A DNA stretch of 5,068 nt. It comes from Terriglobus sp. (GTDB lineage Bacteria; Acidobacteriota; Terriglobia; Terriglobales; Acidobacteriaceae). Positions 1 to 5,068 of the stretch are shown here, in pieces. The notes beneath the pieces were generated by a model. It was not told where the DNA came from, did no database searches, and saw only the letters and a list, made by a program, of their open reading frames with translations. Positions within the stretch are counted from its first letter, which is position 1; every line of letters starts with the position of its first letter. The stretch is taken from positions 1-5,068 of the forward strand of contig JAHFTZ010000216.1 in assembly GCA_023265355.1 (NCBI GenBank). Direction: 5' to 3'. The position numbers and the translations under genes are program-made.

Positions 1-1125
1 GATGGTGTGGCTCGACCCATGGTTGAAGCCGGAGATTGTGTAAGTGAAGTTTCCGGTGTGTCCGCTCTGATAGACCGCCATGGGTGCAGGGTTGGCGACT
101 CCGGTCAGGTCGATGGTGTTGGTGTGATTTTGTTTGCCTCCACCTGCAAAATCAATATCTGCAACGAAGGGATCCACCTCCGGGCCGCCCGCATTGATCT
201 GCACGTTGCCGACGGCGGGGCACTCGTTCGTTGCGACGGTAACCTGGTTTGAAGTCGACGAGGTTCCGTTGGGATCCGCGGCAGTGACGGCATAGTAGTA
301 GGTCGTATCGCAAACTGGATTGGTGTCGCTGTACTGCGGGGTGATGAGTGAGCTGGCGATGAGGGTTGCACCGGAGGGCGTGAATGAGGATGTCGTGCTG
401 CGATAGACGCTATACGTAACGCTACCGCAGTTCATCGGAGCCGTACTCGCGTTCCAGTTCAGGTTGATCTGGGTGGTAGAGGCTGCCTGGGCATTCAGAC
501 CGCTGATGGCATTCGGCAGGCCCTCGCACGGGACAGCACCGGTGAACGGTGTGACCGTCATGGAGTCCACGCGGGAGACGCTTTGTTGCGCGATATTGGT
601 CATTTGAATTGTATTTTGTCCGGCCACAAGAGGCACCACGATCGTTTCGTCCTGGTAGCTCTCGAAGTCGCCGGTTTCCGGGAAGTGCATATCATTCGTG
701 ATAAGAACCCCGTTCACGGTGATCCCTTCCGGCCTGTCTTTTACGCCAGGAAAGAGACCTTCTTGGAAGGCATAACGAAAATCCAGAGTGTATGCGCCGG
801 CGGCAGGCACGACTACATTCAAGAAGGTTGCCGTGCCCTCACTGGCATAGGCCATGTCCACAACCAGATGTTTCGGGTTAAGCGCGTTTGTAGAGGAGAT
901 CGTGGAAGGGAACCAGGACTGCAGTTGTTCGAAGCAATCGAAGCCTCCGAGCAAAGCATCGGGAAAGTAATACCTTGTTCCACCACCATCTACGGCCACA
1001 CCAGCGACCAACCCATTGCCTTTAGAGGTCGGTTGCGGTGTCGGACATGCGCTCGGATCTTGAGCCCGCATGGTGCCCGCTCCCAACGAAAGCAGGAGCA
1101 GTAGAGCCAGTAATGCATTTTTCAT
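1..1125 (-). CDS. Secreted multidomain carbohydrate-binding protein (CBM6/35-like, FN3, malectin-like), C-terminus beyond window
   Basis: The frame is open for 375 codons from ATG 1125-1123 to the left edge, so the gene is partial. Residues 1-21 form a signal peptide: M-K-N start, Leu-rich core at 4-14, probable cleavage after Ala21. A Pro/Thr linker (28-34) follows. Residues ~95-193 look like a CBM6/CBM35-type beta-sandwich: an AGAYTLDFRYA strand, a VNG turn at 137-139, an AGQNTI strand at 168-173 and a final VDSMTV strand. Residues ~205-298 are a fibronectin type III domain (W224, YSVYRS, the closing TTYYYAVTAAD strand). Residues 308-375 begin a malectin-like domain: INAGG (310-314), DIDFAGG, then VYQSGHTGNFTYTISG. 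C233/C272 may form a disulfide within FN3. The likely role is extracellular or cell-surface glycan binding; a catalytic domain could lie beyond the edge. The start is set by AAGGA 7 bases upstream; an ATG five bases earlier meets a stop after one codon. Domain calls are motif recognition; the substrate is unknown. Confidence 0.85.
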   Translation of the reverse strand, partial: MKNALLALLLLLSLGAGTMRAQDPSACPTPQPTSKGNGLVAGVAVDGGGTRYYFPDALLGGFDCFEQLQSWFPSTISSTNALNPKHLVVDMAYASEGTATFLNVVVPAAGAYTLDFRYAFQEGLFPGVKDRPEGITVNGVLITNDMHFPETGDFESYQDETIVVPLVAGQNTIQMTNIAQQSVSRVDSMTVTPFTGAVPCEGLPNAISGLNAQAASTTQINLNWNASTAPMNCGSVTYSVYRSTTSSFTPSGATLIASSLITPQYSDTNPVCDTTYYYAVTAADPNGTSSTSNQVTVATNECPAVGNVQINAGGPEVDPFVADIDFAGGGKQNHTNTIDLTGVANPAPMAVYQSGHTGNFTYTISGFNHGSSHTI

Positions 1126-1131
1126 TTCATT

Positions 1132-1138
1132 TTCCTTT
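1132..1138 (-). promoter_or_regulatory. Shine-Dalgarno site that fixes the start of the secreted protein
   Basis: Read on the minus strand, AAAGGAAA lies so that AGGA is followed by 7 bases and then ATG at 1125-1123, which is ideal spacing. The other nearby ATG (1130-1128) is only about 2 bases from AGGA and runs ATG-AAA-TGA, so it cannot start the gene. Confidence 0.6.
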
Positions 1139-1169
1139 CAAATTTTGCAGATGAAGAGCATGGATGCGC

Positions 1170-1200
1170 GGCACCTTCGCGCACGAAGAATGTTGGCGCC
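1170..1200 (-). other. Bulged hairpin in the leader of the secreted-protein gene
   Basis: In the minus-strand transcript, CUUCG (1188-1184) pairs with CGAAG (1179-1175) around a UGCG loop. Outside it, GGCGC (1200-1196) can pair with GUGCC (1174-1170) including one G-U pair, leaving a one-sided bulge of about seven bases. The structure ends about 45 bases before the start codon. It matches no riboswitch I recognise. Confidence 0.3.
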
Positions 1201-1275
1201 AGGAAACATACCTTTACGCCATACATCCCGAAGGAATTACCCGGGGTCTGTTGCTTGAGGGGTAAGACACGGACG

Positions 1276-1286
1276 TAAGTTACTTA
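1276..1286. repeat. Small inverted repeat TAAGT-T-ACTTA
   Basis: TAAGT and ACTTA are perfect inverted 5-mers around a single central base. The heptamer TAAGTTA inside it recurs at 1367-1373 within a second inverted repeat of the same size (TAACT-A-AGTTA, 1363-1373). The pair could be operator half-sites upstream of the secreted-protein gene, but such short palindromes also arise by chance in AT-rich DNA. Confidence 0.3.
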
Positions 1287-1314
1287 TTCCAGCGCTTGCG
1301 CAGCAAATTCTTGT

Positions 1315-1343
1315 TCTGTACTAATCTGGGAATCAAGCAGCAA
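1315..1343 (-). promoter_or_regulatory. Weak sigma70-like promoter candidate for the secreted protein
   Basis: On the minus strand, TTGCTG (1343-1338) and TACAGA (1320-1315) are separated by exactly 17 bases, but each hexamer matches the E. coli consensus at only about three positions. It lies in the AT-richer part of the gap and would give a leader of roughly 180 bases. This is a candidate based on spacing and location only. Confidence 0.2.
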
Positions 1344-1362
1344 AATATTGGGGGAAATAGAT

Positions 1363-1373
1363 TAACTAAGTTA
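1363..1373. repeat. Small inverted repeat TAACT-A-AGTTA
   Basis: Perfect inverted 5-mers around one central base. It shares the heptamer TAAGTTA (1367-1373) with the inverted repeat at 1276-1286, 91 bases away. The two flank the weak promoter candidate at 1315-1343, which fits a regulator-binding pair, but this is inference from position alone. Confidence 0.3.
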
Positions 1374-1467
1374 TCGACGCGCGCGGAACCTCATATCTGC
1401 CGGAAGACAGAGATGCTCTACGCGAATATGCTGTGCGGGTCTTATTTCGAGGCAGGGAGGAAGGTAG

Positions 1468-1484
1468 ATCCCCGTTGAGGGGAT
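1468..1484. repeat. Short hairpin ATCCCC-GTTGA-GGGGAT
   Basis: This is a perfect 6-bp GC-rich stem with a 5-base loop, extendable by a G-U and an A-T pair. On the plus strand it is followed by a T-rich stretch (TTTGATTTGAG), but no plus-strand gene precedes it. On the minus strand it lies about 40 bases past the stronger hairpin at 1523-1547 and could serve as a backup terminator. Its function is uncertain. Confidence 0.3.
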
Positions 1485-1522
1485 TTGATTTGAGCAGATA
1501 GGAAAGGGGGTGCGCGAGGAAG

Positions 1523-1547
1523 GGGTGAGCGCTCCGTGCGCTCACCC
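1523..1547 (-). terminator. Probable terminator of the MBL hydrolase-PRISE reductase operon
   Basis: GGGTGAGCGC (1523-1532) and GCGCTCACCC (1538-1547) form a perfect 10-bp GC-rich stem with a 5-base loop, starting 6 bases past the TAA stop of the reductase gene. Position and stem strength fit an intrinsic terminator. The run after the stem on the minus strand is CTTCCT rather than a true U-tract, so termination may be inefficient, or the hairpin may instead stabilise the 3' end of the mRNA. Confidence 0.6.
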
Positions 1548-1553
1548 TGGTAT

Positions 1554-2633
1554 TTATGCGGGGATGGTTCCATCTTTCTTCAACTCATCAAAGAGATCGA
1601 AGAAAGATTGTGGCGTGGGTTGGACGGTAGTGAAGCCGAGCATGCGGCTCTTCGTCATATCGTTGACGCATTCGAGTTGTCGTCCGAGATCGCCGTCGGT
1701 GTGCCACCAGGAGACGAGCTTATCGATGTTGTCTTCGGCCAGGTTATGTTTCGCGGCGATCGTCTTCCATAGACCTGCAGCCTTCTCCATACGGTCGTCG
1801 AGCGGAGCGGTGGTCTGCGGTGGGCCCTGTGGCTCGATGCCGAAGTAGGCGGCGATCTGCGGCCAGAGCCAGCGCCAGCGGAAGGTGTCCCCGTTCACGA
1901 TGTTGAAGGCCTCGTTGTGCGCTGCGGGTGTGAGCGCGGCCCATTCGAGATGCTGCGCGAGGATGCGTGCGTCGGTGACGTCGGTGAGGGCGTTCCACTG
2001 GAGATGCGAACCGGGGAAGATGAAGGGTTCGCCCGTTTCGCGGCATAGGGTCGCGTAGACGGCGAGCGTCGTGCCCATATTCATCGCGTTGCCGCGCGCG
2101 TATCCGATGACCGTGTGCGGGCGATGGACGTTCCAGGTAGCGTTGCGCTTCGCCGCTTCTTCAAAGACGATGTCTTCCTGGGTGTAGTAGAAGTTCAGGC
2201 CGGGCAGGCGTGGCGTGTCTTCTCGGAAGGGCGTCTCGGCAGAGGTCTGGCCGTAGCTTTCAAAGGGGCCGAGGTACTGCTTGGTTCCTGTGACGAGAGA
2301 GATGTGCTGGAGGCCGGAGTTGTCCGGAAGCGCCGAGAAGAGATTGCGGAGCATGCCTCCGTTCACACGAACGTTCTCTGCTTCGTTGGCCTGGCGCGAC
2401 CAGACGTTGAGGAAGATGTCTGTGATCTTCCTGTCTTGGAGTGCGGCCCGGACGGAGTCGGGGTTTTGAAGGTCCGCTGCGATCGGCGTCACGCCGGCGG
2501 AGACCTGGGGTTTGCGGGCGAGGCCAAGGACCTGCCAGCCATTTCGTACGAGATGAGAGGTAAGGGAGAGCCCGGTGATGCCGGTGGCACCGACGACCAG
2601 GGCTGTACGTGCGGAGTTCTGTTGCGAAGTCAT
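1554..2633 (-). CDS. PRISE-type SDR oxidoreductase (progesterone 5-beta-reductase / iridoid synthase-like)
   Basis: This 359-residue cytosolic NAD(P)H-dependent reductase has a Rossmann fold with G15-x-x-G18-x-x-G21 near the N-terminus. A39-R40-K41 after the second strand suggests NADPH preference. Several segments recall the plant PRISE family: NVWSRQANEAEN (76-87), TGTKQYLGPFE (115-125) with the probable catalytic Lys118, NFYYTQED (147-154) with the catalytic Tyr of the YY pair, and NVHRPHTVIGYARGNAMN (168-185). The K/Y arrangement, in place of the classical SDR Y-x-x-x-K, marks this family, which reduces activated C=C bonds of enones. Plant members act on progesterone or 8-oxogeranial; bacterial roles are largely unassigned and the substrate here is unknown. 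The ATG overlaps the TGA of the upstream hydrolase gene (ATGA), and there is no clear Shine-Dalgarno of its own (bases before ATG are CCAACCTGT), so translation is probably coupled. Family call is confident, function is not. Confidence 0.88.
   Translation of the reverse strand: MTSQQNSARTALVVGATGITGLSLTSHLVRNGWQVLGLARKPQVSAGVTPIAADLQNPDSVRAALQDRKITDIFLNVWSRQANEAENVRVNGGMLRNLFSALPDNSGLQHISLVTGTKQYLGPFESYGQTSAETPFREDTPRLPGLNFYYTQEDIVFEEAAKRNATWNVHRPHTVIGYARGNAMNMGTTLAVYATLCRETGEPFIFPGSHLQWNALTDVTDARILAQHLEWAALTPAAHNEAFNIVNGDTFRWRWLWPQIAAYFGIEPQGPPQTTAPLDDRMEKAAGLWKTIAAKHNLAEDNIDKLVSWWHTDGDLGRQLECVNDMTKSRMLGFTTVQPTPQSFFDLFDELKKDGTIPA
2630..2633 (-). promoter_or_regulatory. ATGA stop/start overlap coupling hydrolase and reductase translation
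   Basis: On the minus strand the reductase ATG (2633-2631) and the hydrolase TGA (2632-2630) share two bases. No purine-rich ribosome site lies in the usual window before the reductase ATG, so termination-reinitiation is the likely way the second gene is translated. This ties the two proteins to one transcript and a linked yield. Confidence 0.75.
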
Positions 2634-3553
2634 ACAGGTTGGATGACGGGAGCGGCAATAAGACGCGCCGTATCTCCCTCATGAAGGACCACAATCTGGT
2701 CTGTGAGGCCCGCTTGCTTTGCTGCGGCCAACAGACGGAGGGGTGGTTCTTCCATCGGCTCCTTACCCAGAGGGAAGGTTCCGAAGTGCATGGGGATGAA
2801 GGTCGCGGCGGATCCGAGATCCTGAAAGGCTTGCAAAGCCTCCTCCGGGCTGGTGTGGACGGCGCGGTAGCTGTCCGGAAAATACGCGCCGATGGGGAGA
2901 AGGGCTGTCTGGGGCTGAAGGCGGCGGCCTATCTCGTGGAAGCCGGGGAAGTAGGCAGTGTCGCCGGAGTGGTAGACGGACTGGGTGGCGGTGGCGAGGA
3001 CGTATCCGCCAAAGTGACGGTGGGTGTCGGAGAACATCCGGGCTCCCCAGTGCTTGCAGGGGGTCATGGTCACGGTGACATCGCTCTCCTCGAGGACCGT
3101 CTCCTGCCACCATTCGAGCTCGGTGATCTTGCGGAAACCGAGTTTGGCGACGAGGTCGGAGACGTTGCGAGGGACGATGACCTGGGGGGCCTGGCCTGTG
3201 AGGCGCCTGGTGTGACGGATGATCTTGCGCAGGGACGGCAGGTTGAGGTGGTCCATGTGCGCGTGCGTCAGGAGCACTGCGTCAATGGGCGGAAGATCCT
3301 GGATGCGGAGGCCAGGATGGCGCTGGCGGCGCAAGAGGATGAGGTGCCTGGAAAATACAGGGTCGACGAGGACGTTCTTTCCCCCGATCTGGATAAGGAA
3401 GGAGGAGTGACCGATGAAGGTGACGCCGACTTCTTCGGCGGAGACAAGGCGCGGCTGCTGGTGCCTTCCTGCGATGGGTTGGCGGTGCGATTCTCGGACG
3501 ATGTTCCAGAGCTGGCGAAGTTTGCTGACGATGTGAGGGTTTGGACGCGGCAT
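2630..3553 (-). CDS. MBL-fold metal-dependent hydrolase, NAPE-PLD/UlaG-like
   Basis: This 307-residue protein belongs to the Lactamase_B_2 branch of metallo-beta-lactamase folds. The conserved start is FIGHSSFLIQ (46-55) and LVDPVFS (62-68). The metal site is complete: H97-x-H99-x-D101-H102, H168 in the PCKHWGAR segment, bridging D198 in SGDTAYFPG, and H256 in MHFGTF. Ligand spacing and the segments PCKHW, FGGYVL, HTSPEEAL and HFGTFPLGKEPMEEPP closely resemble NAPE-hydrolysing phospholipase D and its bacterial relatives, so a phosphodiester or lipid-type substrate is plausible; UlaG-like lactonases are the alternative. There is no signal peptide, so it is cytosolic, although the N-terminal 40 residues are basic. 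The ATG at 3553 has no visible Shine-Dalgarno, and I see no alternative in-frame start close upstream. It is first in the operon and overlaps the PRISE reductase by four bases. Confidence 0.9.
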   Translation of the reverse strand: MPRPNPHIVSKLRQLWNIVRESHRQPIAGRHQQPRLVSAEEVGVTFIGHSSFLIQIGGKNVLVDPVFSRHLILLRRQRHPGLRIQDLPPIDAVLLTHAHMDHLNLPSLRKIIRHTRRLTGQAPQVIVPRNVSDLVAKLGFRKITELEWWQETVLEESDVTVTMTPCKHWGARMFSDTHRHFGGYVLATATQSVYHSGDTAYFPGFHEIGRRLQPQTALLPIGAYFPDSYRAVHTSPEEALQAFQDLGSAATFIPMHFGTFPLGKEPMEEPPLRLLAAAKQAGLTDQIVVLHEGDTARLIAAPVIQPV

Positions 3554-3624
3554 GATTGAAGATTGGATGAAATGGCGGTAGCCGTGGATTCCTGCGCCTG
3601 CATCTCATGGCGTGAGGTGCGGTT
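3554..3624. promoter_or_regulatory. 71-base divergent intergenic region
   Basis: This short gap separates the starts of the minus-strand hydrolase-reductase operon and the plus-strand yihY-like gene, so promoters for both must lie here or reach into the opposite coding regions. I find no convincing -35/-10 pair on either strand. The only clear signal is the GTGAGGTG ribosome site of the yihY-like gene at its right end. Confidence 0.4.
3613..3618 (+). promoter_or_regulatory. Shine-Dalgarno supporting the GTG start of the YihY-like gene
   Basis: TGAGGT, with GAGG at 3614-3617, sits 7 bases before GTG 3625-3627. The in-frame ATG at 3607 is followed at once by GCG-TGA, so it cannot be the start, and the GTG is the first usable start after that stop. 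Confidence 0.6.
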
Positions 3625-4587
3625 GTGTTTGAGCAGTCCTGTCCGCCAGCGGAACGGAGCGTCTGGGAGTATGTGTCGCACAGTCCTCTTGAGGGGATGT
3701 GGGACCTTCGTGGCGTTCCGATTAAGGTCGTTGCCAAGCGCACGTGGACGGCGGTGAATGAGGACAACCTCTTCGGCCGGGCCTCGCAACTGGCGTATTA
3801 CTTCTTCTTTGCGCTCTTTCCTACCCTCATCGCAATGTCCTCGCTGATGGGTCTGGCGGCAAAGAGTGCGACCCACATCTATGTGCAGTTGCTGGATAAG
3901 ATCGCATCGCTGGTGCCGCCGGCGGCGTTTGGCATCGTGATGGATACCTTTCACCAGACCACGCAGGCCAGTTCCACGCGAAAGGTGACGCTGGGACTTC
4001 TTACAGCGCTGTGGTCGGCGAGCGTGGGCGTGAGCGCGATCCAGGACACGCTGAACGCAGTATACAAGGTGCGGGAGACGCGGAGCTACTGGCGCGCGCG
4101 GGGCGAGGCGATCGTCCTGACCATTGCCGTCTCTCTTGTGCTCACGGCCGCTTTGGCAGCCCTGCTGGGCGGGTCCATTGGGGCGGACCTGGTGCGCTAC
4201 AAGTTTGTCGGAGCGATTGCGGTATCGATTGCTACGCGGACGGTGGGATGGATCGTGGCGACGTTGCTGATGGTACTGATCTTTGCTCTGCTCTACTTTT
4301 TTTCGCCCGATGTGCAGAAGCGGAAGTGGCACTGGTTCAGTCCGGGAAGTGCGATCGGTCTTCTGGGCTGGGTGCTGGGTTCGTTAGGTCTGCGTCTGTA
4401 TCTGCATTGGTTCGACAGCTACTCGGTGACCTATGGCTCGTTGGGTGCGGTGATTATTCTGCTCACATGGTTTTATGTTGCGGGGTTGGGGGCCGAGGTG
4501 AACTCGGAGATCGAGGCCGCCGTTGCTGAGCAGCTTATTCTGGATAAGCAGGTGGCTGACGGGACGGTTGTGCCTTTGCCGCAGTAG
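3625..4587 (+). CDS. YihY/BrkB (UPF0761) family inner-membrane protein
   Basis: This 320-residue integral membrane protein has the usual YihY plan: a short cytosolic N-terminus, then about six hydrophobic segments near residues 56-78, 121-146, 162-184, 195-226, 242-260 and 268-289. Family signatures are RASQLAYYFFFALFPTL (52-68), LWSASVGVSAIQDTLNAVY with a following R-x-x-W-R-A-R (129-159), LLYFFSPD (222-229) and YGSLGAVIILLTWFYVAGLGAEVN (270-293), the last with the conserved Glu291 and Asn293. The family was once annotated as ribonuclease BN by mistake; its molecular function is still unsettled, with envelope or transport roles proposed. The start is GTG with a good ribosome site; the next Met is residue 25. 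It is divergent from the MBL hydrolase operon and convergent with the dehydrogenase subunit gene, so it appears to be transcribed alone. Length is normal and no key motif is missing. Confidence 0.93.
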   Translation: MFEQSCPPAERSVWEYVSHSPLEGMWDLRGVPIKVVAKRTWTAVNEDNLFGRASQLAYYFFFALFPTLIAMSSLMGLAAKSATHIYVQLLDKIASLVPPAAFGIVMDTFHQTTQASSTRKVTLGLLTALWSASVGVSAIQDTLNAVYKVRETRSYWRARGEAIVLTIAVSLVLTAALAALLGGSIGADLVRYKFVGAIAVSIATRTVGWIVATLLMVLIFALLYFFSPDVQKRKWHWFSPGSAIGLLGWVLGSLGLRLYLHWFDSYSVTYGSLGAVIILLTWFYVAGLGAEVNSEIEAAVAEQLILDKQVADGTVVPLPQ

Positions 4588-4648
4588 AACTCGAGCTCCG
4601 CTCGATGAAGATGAAGAAGCGAAGGAATCTGCTTTTGCTGTTTGAACG
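4588..4648. other. Convergent 61-base gap
   Basis: This separates the stops of the yihY-like gene and the dehydrogenase subunit gene. It contains one small hairpin (4591-4605) and a purine-rich GATGAAGATGAAGAAG stretch. I see no gene in it. Confidence 0.5.
4591..4605. terminator. Possible weak bidirectional terminator hairpin between convergent genes
   Basis: TCGAGC (4591-4596) and GCTCGA (4600-4605) form a perfect 6-bp stem with a 3-base loop, 3 bases past the yihY stop. No U-tract follows on either strand, so the evidence is mainly its position between two converging genes. A second, weaker stem, AGAAGC/GCTTTT (4615-4636), lies just downstream. Confidence 0.3.
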
Positions 4649-5068
4649 CTACAGAACTTTGTCCAAGGTGATGGGGACTGAGCGGATGCGTTTGCCTGTG
4701 GCGTTGTAGACGGCATTGGCGATGGCTGCGGCGACTCCGGTGATGCCGATCTCCCCGATGCCTTTTGCTCCGAGATCCGAGCCGCGCGAGTCGTCCTCTT
4801 CGATCATATGAATGGTGATCTCGGGAGTGTCTGCGTTAGTGGGAACGTGCGCTTCGCCCAGATTGGCGTTCACCCATGCGCCGTGCGTGAGGTCGAGCCA
4901 GCTCTGTTCCATGAGCGCTTGACCGAGGCCCATCACCATGGCGCCGATAAACTGGGAGCGCGCCGTGCGTGGGTTGAGGATGCGTCCCGCAGCGAAGGCG
5001 CCTGCCATATGGGTGACGCGGATTTTGCCGGTGTGTTGGTTTACTGCGACGCGTGCGAACTGCGCGCC
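4649..5068 (-). CDS. Xanthine dehydrogenase/aldehyde oxidase-family molybdopterin-binding subunit, C-terminal part
   Basis: The frame is open from the right edge (5068) to TAG at 4651-4649, giving 139 visible residues, so the N-terminal majority lies outside. The segments FARVAVNQHTGKIRV, GRILNPRTARSQFIGAMVMGLGQAL, a VPTNADTPEI strand and LGAKGIGEIGITGVAAAIANAVY are typical of the C-terminal molybdopterin-binding domain of the large subunit. The Glu of G-I-G-E fits the conserved catalytic base of the family. The enzyme hydroxylates or oxidises aldehydes or N-heterocycles and passes electrons to FAD and 2Fe-2S partners, which are usually encoded beside it and would be upstream, beyond the edge. 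The sequence is closest in feel to PaoC/YagR-type three-subunit enzymes, which can be periplasmic, but the N-terminus that would show a Tat signal is not visible. The substrate cannot be assigned. Confidence 0.9.
   Translation of the reverse strand, partial: GAQFARVAVNQHTGKIRVTHMAGAFAAGRILNPRTARSQFIGAMVMGLGQALMEQSWLDLTHGAWVNANLGEAHVPTNADTPEITIHMIEEDDSRGSDLGAKGIGEIGITGVAAAIANAVYNATGKRIRSVPITLDKVL

Larger units (their letters stand above)
1126..1553. other. 428-base intergenic region without a gene
   Basis: I see no convincing coding sequence on either strand. The two short plus-strand open frames here (1070-1258 and 1296-1478) encode low-complexity, Arg-rich peptides with no recognisable motif and no good ribosome site. 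The region separates the end of the PRISE reductase gene from the start of the secreted-protein gene, both on the minus strand, so it should hold a terminator followed by a promoter and leader. From the reductase side it holds a perfect 10-bp hairpin (1523-1547), a 6-bp hairpin (1468-1484), an AT-richer segment (about 1290-1375) with two small inverted repeats, and a bulged hairpin in the leader (1170-1200). Acidobacterial promoter consensus is not well enough known to me to name a site firmly. Confidence 0.7.

Noticed and set aside
583..1104. A 173-codon plus-strand open frame opposite the secreted-protein gene
   Set aside because: The minus-strand frame has a signal peptide, a ribosome site and recognisable domains over the whole span; the plus-strand peptide has none.
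1296..1478. A 60-codon plus-strand open frame in the intergenic region
   Set aside because: No good ribosome site, no family resemblance, and it spans the inverted repeats and AT-rich promoter-like DNA.
2115..2684. A 189-codon plus-strand open frame opposite the PRISE reductase gene
   Set aside because: It has no recognisable motif and lies entirely over a confidently identified gene.
2609..3559. A 316-codon plus-strand open frame lying almost exactly opposite the MBL hydrolase gene
   Set aside because: Its Gly/Asp/Val-rich translation has no motif, while the minus-strand protein has a complete set of metal ligands. Long mirror frames are common opposite GC-rich genes.
3268..4332. A 354-codon minus-strand open frame across the yihY-like gene and the start of the hydrolase gene
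   Set aside because: The translation is Arg/His/Ser-rich with no domain and overlaps two well-supported genes on both sides of their divergent promoter; it is an antisense shadow.
1..5068. CRISPR arrays, insertion sequences, integrase sites, tRNA or rRNA genes
   Set aside because: No regularly spaced repeats, terminal inverted repeats, transposase motifs or cloverleaf-like sequences were seen on reading both strands.

Overview
The window reads as an ordinary, gene-dense stretch of a moderately GC-rich bacterial chromosome. The combination of a secreted malectin/FN3/carbohydrate-binding protein, a molybdopterin-dependent dehydrogenase subunit and a YihY/BrkB protein would suit a soil heterotroph, perhaps Acidobacteriota (Terriglobia). 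That placement is a guess from gene content and composition, because no marker gene is present.

Layout, left to right. (1) Positions 1-1125, minus strand: the first 375 codons of a secreted multidomain carbohydrate-binding protein (signal peptide, CBM6/35-like domain, FN3 domain, start of a malectin-like domain), cut off by the left edge. (2) Positions 1126-1553: a 428-base non-coding stretch. It holds the long leader of that gene, some AT-rich sequence with small inverted repeats, and a perfect 10-bp hairpin that is the likely end of the next transcript. (3) Positions 1554-3553, minus strand: a two-gene operon with a four-base ATGA overlap. The first gene encodes a NAPE-PLD/UlaG-like metallo-beta-lactamase-fold hydrolase with a full set of metal ligands. 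The second encodes a PRISE-type short-chain dehydrogenase (progesterone 5-beta-reductase / iridoid synthase-like). (4) Positions 3625-4587, plus strand: a YihY/BrkB-family inner-membrane protein starting at GTG, divergent from the operon across 71 bases. (5) Positions 4649-5068, minus strand: the C-terminal 139 residues of a xanthine dehydrogenase/aldehyde oxidase-family molybdopterin-binding subunit, convergent with yihY and cut off by the right edge.

The only strong functional link between neighbours is the overlapping hydrolase/reductase pair, which is probably co-translated and may act on a shared lipid or carbonyl-containing metabolite; the substrate cannot be read from sequence. There is no sign of a mobile element, CRISPR array, tRNA, rRNA or phage gene, and no clearly new system. 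The most useful leads are the coupled PRISE/MBL pair and the structured intergenic region at 1126-1553.
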